DNA from: Acridotheres tristis
Lineage: Eukaryota > Chordata > Aves > Passeriformes > Sturnidae
Assembly: GCA_037013685.1 (NCBI GenBank)
Contig: CM072886.1
Coordinates: forward strand, 3,968,001-4,032,000
Direction of reading: 5' to 3'
DNA: 64,000 bases
Shown: piece by piece, positions 12,297 through 25,389 of the stretch
Layout: every line of letters starts with the position of its first letter
How positions within the stretch are numbered: position 1 is the stretch's first letter
Notes under the pieces: generated by a model
Database searches by the model: none
The model's input: the letters and a program-made list of their open reading frames with translations, nothing else
Told to the model about the DNA's origin: nothing
Program-made: the position numbers and the translations under genes

Positions 12297-12461
12297 GCAC
12301 TGTGTTAGGATGGAACTTTGAAAGGTCCTCCAAGGTGTTCCAGAGGGAGCAAAACTCTTTGGCACTGTTGGGATGACTGAAACAGCCCCTGAGATGTTCC
12401 AGAGGGAGCAGAGCTCCTAGGAACTGTGTTGGGATGACTGAAACAGCCTCTGAGGTGGCCC
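12297..12461 (+). repeat. Imperfect tandem repeat, about 62-bp period
   Basis: Units begin at about 12297, 12361 and 12421, giving spacings of 64 and 60 bp. Shared blocks are GGCACTGTTGGGATGACTG, TGTTCCAGAGGGAGCA and GACTGAAACAGCC. About 2.6 copies are present, the second and third being the most alike. This is a short minisatellite-like local duplication. Confidence 0.85.
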
Positions 12462-13625
12462 ATGGCAAGTGAGAGGCTCAGCTGTGACTCAGTGTGCTCC
12501 TGGTGCCAGGCTTTCAGCGAGGTGCAGGCACAGCCCAGGGCACCTGAATTCAAACCACAGTGACCCAGATTTGCCTCTGAGGTTGGCCACATGCCTGCTG
12601 TGTCCCTGCTGCCTGGTGTGGGCAATATTGCCAGCTCCTGGCTGAAGATGGGCCACCCTCCTCTGGTTGTATTTTATGTCTGATTACTCTCCAGCCTTCT
12701 CTCCTTTGTCCTGTCAGTTCACCCCCGCTGGGAGCTGAACCTCTTTCCAAATGCCTGGCTGGTCTCCCAGAAGCAGCACAACACCATTGTAATGCGTAAT
12801 TAAGCTGGAATTCTCCTCCAACCCCCTTTTTTATTTAAATTATACCAATCCCAGAGTATGCAAAAGGTTATAAACCCGAGGAGAGGAGGCTTTTCACACT
12901 TTTTAGTATGTTAAAAGATGTAACCTTTAATATTTTACCTGAACACAGGAAGAATATCATCAATAATAAAGCCTAACACTGAAAGAGGACAAATCTTGGG
13001 AAGATGGAGTAGGGCAATGCTACTCTTTTGAATGAGATGCTGCAAAAGAAGTGTTGAGTGAGTTTGCCAAGGCCACCTGGCACAGGAAGAGTAAGAGGGA
13101 TAAAAAAGTAGCACTTCCAAGGCCAGTCCTAATCCTTCATCCCCTGGCCAACACCGAAATGACTCCAATGTATGATCAGGGCTGCATCTTTCATGGACAC
13201 TTATTCAAAGCAGACTGCAGCCAGACATCAAGACAATACAAAATGCAGTGCAGTAGTGCCAACCTGAATCTTGCCTGTAGTGGCCAAAGTCCAAGGAAAG
13301 CACTGAAGGATTTTTAGCTGTTGGCTCAGACAAATCCTCAGGCTCTTAAAGCTGACCATCTCTGATGACCTCTTCCACCAGCTGGGAAGTGGCAGCCGTG
13401 TCTGTAAGGCTGGTCACTGCAGTCACCCCTTCTGAAAACAGCAACTTGAATTGCTGAGATGTTTCAACTTAATGTAGAATACACAGATCCCATCAAAGAG
13501 CCCAGAACACTTTTAATGCCCCACAGGAATAATCACTCTCCCTCTTTGGTATCCAGTCTGCAAAACTTAAATGCTCCACACCAATCTCTGCTATCACAAA
13601 GACTCCAAGCAGCATCTACAATGGA
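12462..13625. other. Unique DNA with an AT-rich homeodomain-motif block
   Basis: No gene is recognised. The part 12785-12985 is AT-rich, free of recognised repeats and contains GTAATTAAG, TTATTTAAATTATA and TTAATATT motifs. It could be a conserved non-coding element. Confidence 0.45.
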
Positions 13626-13815
13626 AACACAGAATCATGGAATGGTTTGGGTGGGAAGGGTCTTCAAAGATCGTCTCATTCCAACCCCTTCCACTATCCC
13701 AGGTTACTCCAAGACCCATCCAGCCTGGCCTTGGACACTTTCAGGGATCTGGCAGCCCCAGCTTCTCTATGAAACCTTTTCCAGTGCCTCCTCACCCTCA
13801 TTGTGGAGTTTCTGA
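13626..13815 (-). mobile_element. CR1 LINE, 3' fragment
   Basis: The plus strand reads CACAGAATCATGGAATGG, then a ggaagggtcttcaaagatcgtc block, a tccagcctggccttggacac block, and cagtgcctcctcaccctca. This is a reverse-complemented CR1 3' end of about 190 bp. It is clearly diverged from the usual form, for example by gaps in the ccatgggcaggg block. It has no coding remnant. Confidence 0.92.
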
Positions 13816-15489
13816 GTGTAGCTCCATAGCTCCATGTACTGCAGTTGATGATGTAACCCTGGAGACAGAGGGTACCTCGAAAGGTAAGTGGTATTTCTAG
13901 GAATTTCCCACTTTGTCTGCAGATTTTAAGGGCATATAAATGCATGGGGAAAATACAGATACAGGCCAAGAAAGCCTGGAAACTGTCAGGTCCCCCTTAT
14001 TCCCATTGCCTTGGGTTGGCCCTGTCCTCCACATTAAACCAAAACTAAGCCCCCCCAACCCCCCCAATGTGTTAGTTGGTTTAAACATCATCAGAGCAGC
14101 TCTCCAGCTGTCTGACCTGGTTAGACTCTGTCGTGTTCCTTGTCAGGGTTAATCTAATCTATATTAGCAGCAAGGCAAGTTCCTGTGAAGATAAAGCCAA
14201 AGTGCTAAAGGGTAACAGCCACGTGAGATTTCTTTCCTGTGTAGCAGTTTCTGTAGCAGTGACAGATTTCGGATTACAGGTCCAACCCAGTGTCTGTCAG
14301 AACGATGTAGTTCTTGAGCATCACCTGCTAGGAAGCACAGCTGAGATCCTCCTGAGTGCCTGAGCTGACCCCTGTTTTAGATGTTCTTACATCTCAGCCC
14401 CCTCAGCAGACCCTGGTGCTCACCAAGGAGGTGGTTGTCACACCAGTGGGGACTATTTGGGAACTTGGTGCCAGCCAGCCAGCCAACAATTTCACCTTGA
14501 TGTCCTCTCTGCCAAGGATGTGAGTCTCTTGTGCTTCCCATTTTAAGGTCATGCACAAGAAAGCCCAGATCTTCATCCTGATGAAGTTTGTCATCTCTAT
14601 CAAACCTCAGAAAGGCCCAGTGCTTAGGAAATGTCACACTTCCCCTCTCCTAAATGATGTGTTGTCACTGTAGATTGGTACCAAACCCAGGGAAGGGCAC
14701 AGTGAGAGTGGAAGGATTAGGGAGGGAAGTACAAGTTTGGTTCAGTCCTCCAAAAAGTTTCTCATCATCCAGAAAAGGAAGAAAGAAGAGAGTTTAGGAG
14801 GCTTGGTTACTTTTTGTAGCTCCCAGATGCTGCTTAGCAGCTCATGGCACTCAGTGACTTCCAGGCTCTTCAGAAGTCCTTCCCCTGGGGGTCTGGACAC
14901 CCCAAATCACAGCCTGGACCTCTGCTCCAGCTAATAAATAGAGCCTAAAGCAGGACCTGATCTAAGTGTCATCTTAGTCTGTGGACTGCTTCCTCCATCT
15001 CTGGATTTTAATTTCTTCTATTTTTTGCTTTCTTTGACAAGAGTCTCCCTGAAATGAGAGGGATTGTCTTGCAGTGGTGTTTATTATAGACTTTAGCCAA
15101 GTGCAGGTTGTATCTGGAGCATCACCAGAGCACGTTGTAGTGTGTTGACCCTGACTGGATGCCAGACACTCATCAAAGCTGCTCTATCATTCTCCTTCTC
15201 AGCTGAACAAGCTTCTGTGGCTGGGCCTGGCAGAAAGGAAATATGGATGGAAAGTCCTCAGCTCTAAAGCACATTTTTGTCCCTTGGTGCAAACCAGACT
15301 GGTTTTCCAGCATGCTTGAGTTATGTATCACCCACAGCCAGTCACAAAATGACACTGGACCTTTCCCAAGAATAAATGAGGTTTAAACTTCTTCTTTTTT
15401 AGTGAGAAGCCAGCTTCTTTGCCTAAATTCCTTCTCCATCAAGCACATCTGCTAAGCACTGAAGTCTTGAGCTGGAAAATGGGCCTCAC
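13816..15489. other. Unique non-coding DNA, no gene established
   Basis: A minus-strand open frame at 14377-14637 ends at a GTGAGC and reads as moderately protein-like, but its acceptor is poor and no domain was recognised, so it was not called. Two C runs lie near 14049-14066 and a CCAG triplet run near 14472-14484. Confidence 0.45.
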
Positions 15490-15700
15490 CTCTAAGAAAT
15501 CTTCTTCCCCAATGCATGAGACAATTCTGTGTCGGGTCTGATAAGAGCAAGGTGGGCATATTGGTGTCATGAATAGATCAGGGCCATGATACTGTTCTTC
15601 AGGTGAGAGCTGGCTCTTAGTGGCGCCTCTCTGTCCAGGCAGTGCCAGGTACTTGTCCTCAGATGGAAGATTAGAAGTCAGGACGTTGAGGCACATGAAG
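15490..15700 (-). CDS. Tentative internal exon of an unidentified gene
   Basis: On the minus strand a pyrimidine-rich tract ending TTTTTTCTCTGCCAG gives a strong acceptor just before 15700. GAG|GTGAGG gives a good donor just after 15490. The 211 bp between them contain 70 complete codons without a stop. One spare base at the start implies phase 2 entry, and exit is at a codon boundary. The predicted peptide is polar and has a cysteine-containing part (PICPPCSYQTRHRIVSC) before an acidic end (GEEDFLE), which could suit a secreted protein. I do not recognise the family. No partner exon was found with confidence, so this may be a chance combination of splice-like signals. Confidence 0.25.
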
Positions 15701-18700
15701 CTGGCAGAGAAAAAATGTGAAGGTAGAAGACAAACAAAGTAAACCCCACTCAATTTGTGCTCCAGCTGGGTGAATTTAGGCACCTGCATTTTATTTTTGA
15801 GACACTATAAGGGTTTTGAAGTTGAAATGCAATTCTTTAATTCTGAGAAGTTGCCTAGGAGAACCTCAGTTCTTTATAGCCCAAATAATTCTTAGGGCTC
15901 TTGCTCAGCAGGCAGATTATTATAATATCTCAGAGATGTACCACATCTATTGAAATTTCTGGTATCTCCAGGAAAGCAAAGAGAAATGGAAAGCCCTGCT
16001 CTGATTATTTTTTTCCAAGCCATATCTGGGAGTATTTCCTCTATTACAGTTCCTGCTATAACATTTATAATCATGTCATAAACGGGGATGAGGATTTATT
16101 GTAGGGTGGTTGTATATTCTGATTTGGCTGGAGATTGTTCCATGAGGCCAAGGACATTCCCACCATCCTGAAAATAACCCTTGGGGTTCTTGGTTTTAAA
16201 CAGGACATGAACTTTCTCCTGTATCTCTTGAACTCTGGGAATCTTCCCATCACAGCAGAGCTCAGCTGTGGTGCTGGCTCCAGTTCTAGGGACATAATCT
16301 GATAAAGTGTGAGCCCCATGTGCTGGCACCTGGTGTGGGTGTCATGGTCCATGTATCTTTACTTTTTAACACTTTTTCAATCTGCTACAAACCAATCTAA
16401 AGAGATCAAACCATTTTCAGGTGCCCATTTTGATTGTCACTGCTTGTTGGCTCTGCTCTGGAGAAACCACCCTTGATAGATGAGGCAATTACCTACTTCT
16501 TTTTTATCTGCATGGACAAGGAAGAAGAGCAGAGAGAAGTACTCCAGACAGGAGCAAAACTAATGATTCTATGTTTGATGGCTTAATGACAAAGTCATTA
16601 AGATCACTAGCTGGGGGCGACTGGGAGGGAAAAGCTACCTGTGCTGCTCCTGCTGAGGGGTGTAGGGGGACATCCCAGGGGTGTGTGGCTGGGTACATCC
16701 TCACCTGCTCGAGTGACAGATGTCCTAAAGCCCTGTCAGCCTCAACAGAGCTCAGTCTGCTCACAGCCACGGAGAATCCATCACCTTGCACTGGGAATTC
16801 TGCTGCCATTCATCAAGTGATATCTCAGCTGTGACTACTTGTCAGAGAAATTTTACTGAAGATGCTTTATCCCCTTACAACCTCCACTGGACACCTTGAT
16901 TTACAGCTTCCAGCTCTCAGCCCAGATGGAGCAGGTGAGGCAGCCTGAGCAAGCTGGGGAAATGCTGCAGTCACCCACTCGTGGGAGGGCAGCAAGAACA
17001 GCCTGCTTTCCTTTGTCCCTGGGACCGTGGTGGCTCAGAAGTGCTGGACTGTGACAGAAGGAAAGAGGATTAGTGTTGGGACCAGCTCTCTGCCTGCGCC
17101 TCATCCAGCAGGCACCTCCTGCACATCGATGTCCTGTGCATGGCATTACAGCAGTTTTCCCTTGTGGGCTCTGGAAAAAGGCTCTGCTCCCTTCGCTGAC
17201 CCCTGCTCCCTGTTCTCTGTCTTGTTCTTGCTTTGCCCTTTGGCAGAGGGTGAGTGGCTCTGGCTCTGACTCCTCCTCCTGCTTATGGAGGCTCAGGCTG
17301 TGAAAATGCAGGGCAGAGATGTTCCATCTCTGAAGTGGTTTCCCCTCGGGAGTCAGGGATGTGTGGATGTGGGCTCTGGCATGCCCACACATCCAAGTGC
17401 CAGAGCAATGGGCTGGGGAGTGCAGCCCCATCACAGGCACCAAGAACCTCTCTGTGGCTTTGTATATCTGCAAACCTCATCCATCTCTGTCCCCTCTGGC
17501 TCTGGCACAATTGATCCCACACACGCCTGTCACATTTCCTGGTGTGTGTTGGTTTATGCAGGGGCTGGAGCAGGCTGTGGAGATGTGGCTGGCCAGGGCA
17601 GGGAGGGAGGAGAACACCACCTGTATTCACAGTCCTCTGGGGCAGGTAAGAAGAAGATGATTTTCAGCTAAAGGGTAATAAATATTAATTTCACATCTGC
17701 CAGTATAACTAGCACAGTGTTTGCAATTCTCTAAAACCACGAGGCAGATTCCCTGCTCCTGCAGGAGACACAGGGCAAGCCCTTGCCAGCACCTCTGGGC
17801 ACTGGCTCTGTGAGTGCTCCTGTGTGGCTTGTGGAGAGCTAAAAGCCCCACAGAGAGGCAGGGTAGGTTAATTCCACTGTGGGACAGGTATTTCCACTGT
17901 GCTGGCTGTCTTTGCACAGACCTGCTCGGCCCACAGCACGGGCTGCAGCGGCTGAGAGCTGTTTATGAGACACTGAGACCCTCTACCTGCAGAATCTGGG
18001 CTCTGCTGTACTTGTATCACTCCTGAGAAAGGGGCTAAGTCAGAGGGCAGCTGGGGAGGAACTAACATGAATGAGCAGATTGCATTGGTAATCAGTACAA
18101 ACCACATCAGCTATGCAGGATAGGGAGAGCAGGGCATTGATCATTATTAAAAATCTCCATTCCTTTATTTCCTTGCCCAGGTGCAGGGTGTGAGGAAGGA
18201 TTTCTTGGCATGTATTTGGCCCATCTCATTATTCATGAGTGACAGAGCAAGGCAAAGGGAGTGAGTTATGTTGGCCTTTGCAGACAAGCAGCAATAAAGT
18301 AAGTTTATGGTACCGCCTCCTGTACCATCACATATTTATGTCCCATATTTATCTTGCTTTCTTAGCTGTTTGTGCTTGCTTGTCTTGCAAGGCCATCCCA
18401 CCTCCATTCCCTGAGACCAGCAAAGGGATGAATTCTGATATTGCAGCTTGTGTTGAAGCAGCACTGGAGCTCCCTGGAGACATACAGGCAAAAATTCTTC
18501 TGGCATCAGTAAGGGACAACTGAGCTTTATGTTGGCTTCCTATAGGTGCAAGCCAAATGGCTCTACAGGGGGCTGAGCCCAGCTTCTCTCAGGCACAGGA
18601 CCTGCTCAGCAGCCTGCTGAGACCTTGAACCATAACTGGGGCAGCCCATGGGTACCTGCTCTGGAAAGAAGGGATTGGCTGAATGTTTGTGTATCACCAT

Positions 18701-21700
18701 GTCCCTGTGACTGAGGACAGTGTGGTTCCCCAAAATATGGCACTACCAGAGTTCCTGCATCCCGTGGAAGGTCTAACACCCCTTCGTCAAATCCAGTCAG
18801 TGGGAAAAGCACTGAGGGGAGAGGGCACAATTCTGTCAAAGCCAACAATGAGATTTCGGCTGTGTCCCAGCCAGAGGGGTCAAATGCATGGTTTTCATTA
18901 TAGATCCCAACTCTTTTTCCCCTCCATTTCTCCATTCCCTGGCTGGCCCACCATGTGCAGCCACACACAAAGCCATGAAAGCACAGCCCTTTGTGCCATC
19001 TGACAGCAGCACAGCCCCCACCTGTCCCCTGGGTCTCTCTGCAGTGACCCTCCCATTGTGCTCCAGGACAGTGATTTGGCTTTGCACTTATGAATTACCT
19101 GTGGAAGGACAGACATCTGTAAGATGCAAAGTAAAGGGCACTAAATTACAATAAACAGAGCTTTCGATTTCACTTTGTGTGGGTGTAGCAATGACTCGTC
19201 TCCAAGTTGTCTCTGCTTCCCTTTCCTGAGTTATTGACATACATTCCCTTTTGCTGCCAGCTTTGATGGCTGCTGCTAGCTCAGCCAGCACTCATCTCTC
19301 AACCCTGAATAATCAAGAGACTGGGACAGCTAACAGAAGGACAGTCTCCCTCCAGGACACAATGGTCCTGATGTACAAATGTGTTCACACACACAATGAG
19401 GTTGAAAAGGAGAGGACCAGGTGGGCAAAATGTGTATGCTGCTACCCCGTGATTTTAAACACATGACAACAAAATTTCTGCTGCAATATGAACCCTCCTG
19501 ACTGCCTGTTTCAGCCTTGCATGCTCAGTGTGGTTCTGCTCTGTCCAATTCATCTGCCTCCCATCCCCAGCCCTCTGCACACAGGAGCAGGGGAGAGGCT
19601 GCAGAGGAGACAGATTTGTCCTTTCCATGCCCTACATAGTGGTGCTAAGGTGGTAAGACAAACAAAACAGTGGAGTCCCAGTATCTCAGCATTCTGTCAA
19701 GAGGGAAATCCCATCCTGCCTGCAAGGATAAGCCCTTGGAGAGCAGGGATTTAGTAGCATTTTAGTAGTGACTGCCTCCCTCTATCACAGCAACCCATCC
19801 TAAGTCCTAGGTCCTGTAATTTTTACCGAAATGCTGAGTGATATGCAGATAATTGGAAATACTCTGGTATTTCTTTGGTGCTGTTACTGTGGAAGACTCA
19901 AGGAGTGTCACCAGATGCTTATTACAACCTTGTTCCTCCCTTGATGCTCTCTCTCATACTTGGCACTCCTGCCAGCCAGCTCCAGAAATTCTGCCCTGGA
20001 AGACGTCATGGATGTGCCCAGCAGGACTTGCCTACACACAGCAAGTGTTTATGTTCCTGCAGGAGCCAAAATATTCCCTTTCCTAGCGAGCACGGAGCGA
20101 GGCGGCCACATCTACCTGGAGCCCTGGAAATTCTTAACATAAAAATGATTTGATTGATTTGGGGAGGGAGAAAGAAACACAAAAGGCCTTAAGATTTCAC
20201 TGATTTCTCCCGGGACTCTTTTCTGTACACAAAGTGTTTCCTGCTCTGTTCTTGGAAGCATTACCCTTGGCTGGGCCTGGCCTTTAAAACATTACCAGCT
20301 GTATGCAAAATAGAGTGCAAAGTGCCAAAAAGCCCCGCGGGCTATTTACATTTGGCTGGAGTTTGCTGTGTTGGCCAAGCTACAGAGATACTTTGTTCAT
20401 TGGCCTTGCAAGGAAAGCAGCTACTTCAAGCTGTTTGGTGCTTGTGTTTATACACAGGGTTACCATGGAAGTCTCCAGCCCCAAAGCTTTGCATACTCAC
20501 AAATCCAAGGTGTATTTTTCCGGGCCTTGATTTGTCTCCCCTCTCATTTGGCCAGGGTTTGGTAGGAAGTTCTGGGATGAGGCTCTCGGGTGGATGTGGG
20601 GTGCAAACTGATTTATGCCTGTGTGGATCCTCTCTTGGTGCAAGCAAGAGCAGGTGGAGCAATGGGATACCTGCTGTGTGAGCAAGAACATTTTTCTAGG
20701 GTGAATTTGGGGAAAAGTAGCACTATCAAGAAAACTTCATCACAAACTCTTGAAGCTGTAGGGAAAGAATAACTTATAATTATATTGGGTTTTATGTTAA
20801 CAATAAATAGATACACATTACCTAAAGTGTGATAATCAGCAGAGGGCAACCTGAATTGTAAAAACACATAAAATCGAGTGAACTCTGCATGAATTTCTTC
20901 AAGATAAATTGTTGTGCCCTTGTATCAGTGCATTTTAAATATTATGAAGTAGGGTCTCTCTTTTGGAGTATTCTTTATATTCTAAAATATCGATCTGGAT
21001 GAAACCTCTATCTCATCAAAGTCAAAAGTATGCAGCAAGTGGCAAATCCTGCAACAATGGGCATAAGAATAGCTATGGTTTATTTAGGAGACTTTAGGGA
21101 AAAGGTGACAACCTTTGCAATACATCTGGTTAAGATTGTTCGGGTTTTCTTGAATCCTTGGGCTACCGCCTCACCTAATAAGGATGTGGATTTCTTGACT
21201 TTTCCTTCTGCTATTATTTGTTACTTTAGTTGTTTTATTCAAAAGACTTCTCACAGCTGCACACTTGTCATTAATCACCTCTTGCCAATATGTCACAGGC
21301 AGACTGACTGATGGCATAGCTGGATGTGAGGGTATGGCTGGAGATCCTCTCCTGACCGGCTTTAGGTGTCCAGGTTAGGGAATTTTACATCTCTGCCCTG
21401 GCCAGCAGTGCTGGAGAGGACTAAAACATTGCTTCCTTGGCCCCTTCCAAGGCCCAGGATTATCTTGTGTGCTTGATGGACTAGTTTGAATATGTCCTTC
21501 TGTACTGCAAGGAACTGAACTCTCAGAGAGCATTCAGAGGGAAGTGGGGACACACGAACCTCACAAGCTGATGGTAAAAATCCACTCCTCCCTGTGTCTG
21601 AGATCTGATCTCCGAGCTGAGTGAGCCCACTGAGGACTTTCCTACTCATTTGTGCAGGGCAAGGGTGTTATAAATGTGTGGAAGGGGAGCAAGGCTGAGC

Positions 21701-21946
21701 ACTGCAGGCTGGCCAAGTTTCCAAACCCAGTTGGCTGAAGTGGAGCCTGGACAATGCAGCTACACCTGTGAAATGAAGGTTCTTCTTCTGCTTTGGCTTT
21801 CAGACATCCTCACTCAGGAGCAGAAACGCTTGGGAAGCAAACCAGCAATGTGTCTGCTCTCTGTGCACTTGCTCTCTACCAAAGAGAGAGTCAGCCAAGC
21901 CTGGAGTTCATTCTGTCTTGGCCAATAGTTAATAATAACCCTGCAA
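15701..21946. other. Unique non-coding DNA, no gene recognised
   Basis: No interspersed repeat that I recognise and no convincing exon. The segment 16900-17660 is GC-richer with long overlapping frames in both strands (up to 190 codons) lacking domains. A donor-like CAG|GTAAGA at about 17646 has no supporting acceptor or frame. A small CpG cluster lies at about 20083-20108. Confidence 0.5.
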
Positions 21947-22026
21947 CTTTTTTTCTTCTTCTTTTTTTTTTCTTTTCTTTTTTTTTTTCCTTCTTTTTAT
22001 TTATTTTTTCTTTTTTTGTTGTTATT
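21947..22026. repeat. Polypyrimidine (T-rich) tract
   Basis: About 80 bp of T runs broken by C, ending in TTGTTGTTATT. The opposite strand is purine-rich. It is low complexity with no retrocopy beside it. Confidence 0.9.
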
Positions 22027-24298
22027 GCAAATTAAGGGTGGATGAATGGCCTGGATAAAATTAGAAATCTCTTCCTGAAAGGCTGAGCTGAGTTTACAAA
22101 GTTATAGCAGTGGATGGGATGATTCCTGATTTCACCTTCCTTTACTGCCAGGACAGGCAGTAGCTGTAGCAGGGAAGTGCCCTGTGAGGTGTTAAGAGAT
22201 GGGGCTAATGGGGTTGGATGTTGGATGTGCATTGGGTGAGCCAGGTCACAGGAGAGGGAAGGAACTCAGGCTGGGAAGGAATTTGAGTTCCTTTGAACGT
22301 AATGCCCAGGTACCTGCTGGATGGGGAACTTCCTACACGTGCATGGCCAGGCAGAAAGCTGGGAGGCTGTCCCTCATCCCATCTACCACTGTGACTCCTC
22401 CCAGGGCCTTCTGCATGATTTTGATCCTGTCTGGCCATTTATCCTTGGTGAAGTGGCACCCATGTTCTGAATGACCCCGGCCCTGATGGTCTTTATAAAA
22501 AATTGGTTTTTTTCATCACGGTGAGACCCAGAGCTCTCAAGAGTCTCACCCATGAGAGAGGCTAACAGCAAGAGGCTCTTTGTGGCAAACCCCACTTTAT
22601 TTCCATTTCTTTTTTTGGTGAGGGGTGTAAAGTCCCAGCTGGATATGACTGAGCTGCTGTGACAGACCAGATGTTCCCTTTAGCTGGGTGCTCCCACATC
22701 ATTCCCACCAGTGAGGCTGAACACCTGAGCTCAAACCAGCCTGACTCGAGATGGACAACAGTTGGCAGTAGCTGCTTAAACCATTGTAATTCCCATTTGA
22801 TGGTGCCACCACAGCTCTGGTGAATGTGGGCTCTGAGCCATTGACTTACATGCATTATTTAGATTTTGTTGGTGTCTAAAATGGCCCATGGAGATCAGTG
22901 GAGATGATGTGCACCAGCTCAGTATCAAGCCCAACACTTTCTGCACAGTATTAACATTTATATTCTCTCTGGAAAGTATGGAAAAAGCACAGGTTACCTT
23001 CATAATGAGATAGTAATAAAAAATTCCCCAAACAAAACAATATATGTTTGATATTTAGGAGGTCTGTCTGTTGGTTTCAAAAATCATTCTGAACCCTTAT
23101 ATAACAGAGCAATTAGCTGATGCTATAAACTTGTTATGTACCTGCTGGAACACAACAGCTCCTTTGAAGTAATTTGGATCTATTTTGTAATTAGAAAATT
23201 AGGCCACATGCCATACTTGGGAGATTGTGGAAAGGGGGAAACTTTCCATTTCGAAGTGACTGAGAGCTTCAGTGGCTACAGGCTATTTTTTTTCCAGCTG
23301 ACCAGCAATTAAAAAACATAAAACTCTTCAATAGATCACTCTTTGGCTGAGTTAAGCACCCCAGGAATCTCCAAGGGGGTCTGCAATGAACTGACAATAA
23401 AAAAAATTCCTGGGGCAGTGCAGAACTTGGTCTGCACACTGTCAGATGAAATGGGATCCGGCACCTCCAGCTGCAATGGAAGGAAAGCAGAAAAAAACTA
23501 GTTAAGAACATCTTAAATAATCCAATTACATTGGTTTCAGGATTTGGGGGTTTTTTGCAGTCACTCCAGAATTCCCACAGCTAGATTTTCCCCTTTCCTC
23601 ACACTTTTATATGTCCTCCTCTTCAGGGAGATGGAATGGTCCTGCCTAGGGTGTGATACAAGGCTGGTCATGACATCTCAGCATTTGCAGTGTCTGGTGG
23701 CAGCTCAGTGCTGTTCAGTGTGCAGGATCAAGAGAAATTGCTGGGATGAAAAGCAAGTTTGGGCCCCAGCTGTGGTGAAACACAAGAAGAGAATGAGCTG
23801 GTTCTTGGTTTTGGTGGGGAATTTAGACAGGCCTCCAAAATGGGATAAGGACCCCCAGAGCTCAGAGCCTGAGGTGGGATGTGCAGGCATAGTCACCTCT
23901 GGGGTAGGTACAAGGTCTGCATTGGATTTGGTGTCCTCAGCCCTATTTAAGTAAAATTCCATCCCAGAGTGTGCCTCTCCTCATCTAAAATGGGCACCAA
24001 AGCAGAAGCAAGTGAGGGGGTTTTTGTAGGGATCTGTTTTATCCCATTGTCTCTAGCGGGAGTCCCATGTGATGTGTTCAAAAAAAACCCATCAGCCCAG
24101 GTGTCTTTCACTGGGTGACACCTGTCCCACCCTGGTTTCCAGCTCATCAGCTGCAGGAGCCCCAGCTCTGCCACTGAAGGGAGACATGAACACAACAGTG
24201 CCCCAACTTTTTCCCTTGTGAAGGATAAACTTGTCCTCATCTCCCAGGCAATCTGGGTCTGGGGAATGATTGTATTTACTAGCTGGGATCTTATCCCA
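22027..24298. other. Unique non-coding DNA, nothing recognised
   Basis: No gene or repeat family is recognised. The part 22975-23240 is AT-rich single-copy sequence of the sort seen in introns and gene deserts. Confidence 0.5.
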
Positions 24299-24357
<59 letters not shown>

Positions 24358-24360
24358 CAT
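24299..24360. repeat. (CTAT)n tetranucleotide microsatellite
   Basis: About fifteen near-perfect CTAT units, with a terminal CCAT. Purity and length suggest a length-polymorphic locus. The YLSIYLSI frame across it is a by-product of the repeat. Confidence 0.95.
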
Positions 24361-25219
24361 CAAATTTATATCCCTTCTGGATATGTCACTCCTGGGGTGA
24401 GGGACACACAGATTTTGAGCAAAACGCCCTGACCTCCAGTGTCCACCTTCAAGAGTCTTGGTTTGGGTGAAAGGGACAGTGGCTTGTGGTTTGGAATTCG
24501 ACACTGCTGGTGCTGTATGATCTGTGATAGCCTGGGACAATCTTGCTTTGGGAGCAGTGAAAAAGCACTCAAAGGAGCTAAGCTGTGAGATGTCTTTGTG
24601 GAAGGGTTTTGAGGGTGTGCTGCAACAGAGCCTGGGACTCCCAGGAAACCAAGATCTCACCCTCAGTCCCTGCATTTGAAGCCTGGCCCAAACTCTAAAT
24701 GGAAGGGATTGTTTCTCTTGACATCAGCGCTCTGGTGGGATGAATCCTCAGCCTGGATGAAAGCTGAGCTGCCAGCCCAATTGTCATTCATCACATGTCA
24801 CAGAAATGCCATTTTTTAATGATCAGGCTTCCCTCTGGAGGCTGTGCTGAAGTGATTCCTTGACTGACTGTCTCAGAAGATGTGCTCCAAGGGGGGAGTG
24901 TCTCTGCTGGCATAAATCCTCATTTCCTCATTATCTGGGCATTAGTGGAAGCAGGTCACTTTCTGCACAGTACTTTTGAGAGTGTATTTGCATATAGATG
25001 CAGTGGGTCAGATTCTGGTGCTGGTTTAAATCCTGAATAAGTTCATTAACCATCATGCATTAAACCATGCTATTTGTGAAGTCTGAACCTTCTGAACACA
25101 AAAGGATCATAGCCAGGGCCTTGCTAAACAGCAAACAAATGCAAAAAATACATCTGGGACCTTTATGGAATACTTCAGCAAATTGTCCCCATCCAAGATT
25201 AATTTTTGCCTGTCTAAAG

Positions 25220-25253
25220 CTATATATATATATATATACATTTGTATATATAA
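25220..25253. repeat. (TA)n microsatellite
   Basis: Nine or so TA units, then ACATTTG and a further TATATATA. Interrupted dinucleotide repeat. Confidence 0.9.
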
Positions 25254-25345
25254 AGCTTGTGCATAGACACAATATTTTCTGTTAAGCAAAGCTGTGCAAA
25301 TTACTCATATGAACTAATGTGACCTGCCTAACAGCCTCAAATATT

Positions 25346-25389
25346 ACACATATATACACATGCATGCACACCTACATATGTGCACATGT
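25346..25389. repeat. Alternating AC/AT/GC dinucleotide stretch
   Basis: ACACATATATACACATGCAT and similar units, almost strictly alternating purine and pyrimidine. This kind of sequence can adopt Z-DNA or cruciform structures. Confidence 0.7.

Noticed and set aside
14377..14637. Minus-strand frame with GTGAGC donor-like end, considered as a partner exon for 15490-15700
   Set aside because: No good acceptor with a pyrimidine tract, two overlapping frames open, and no recognisable family.
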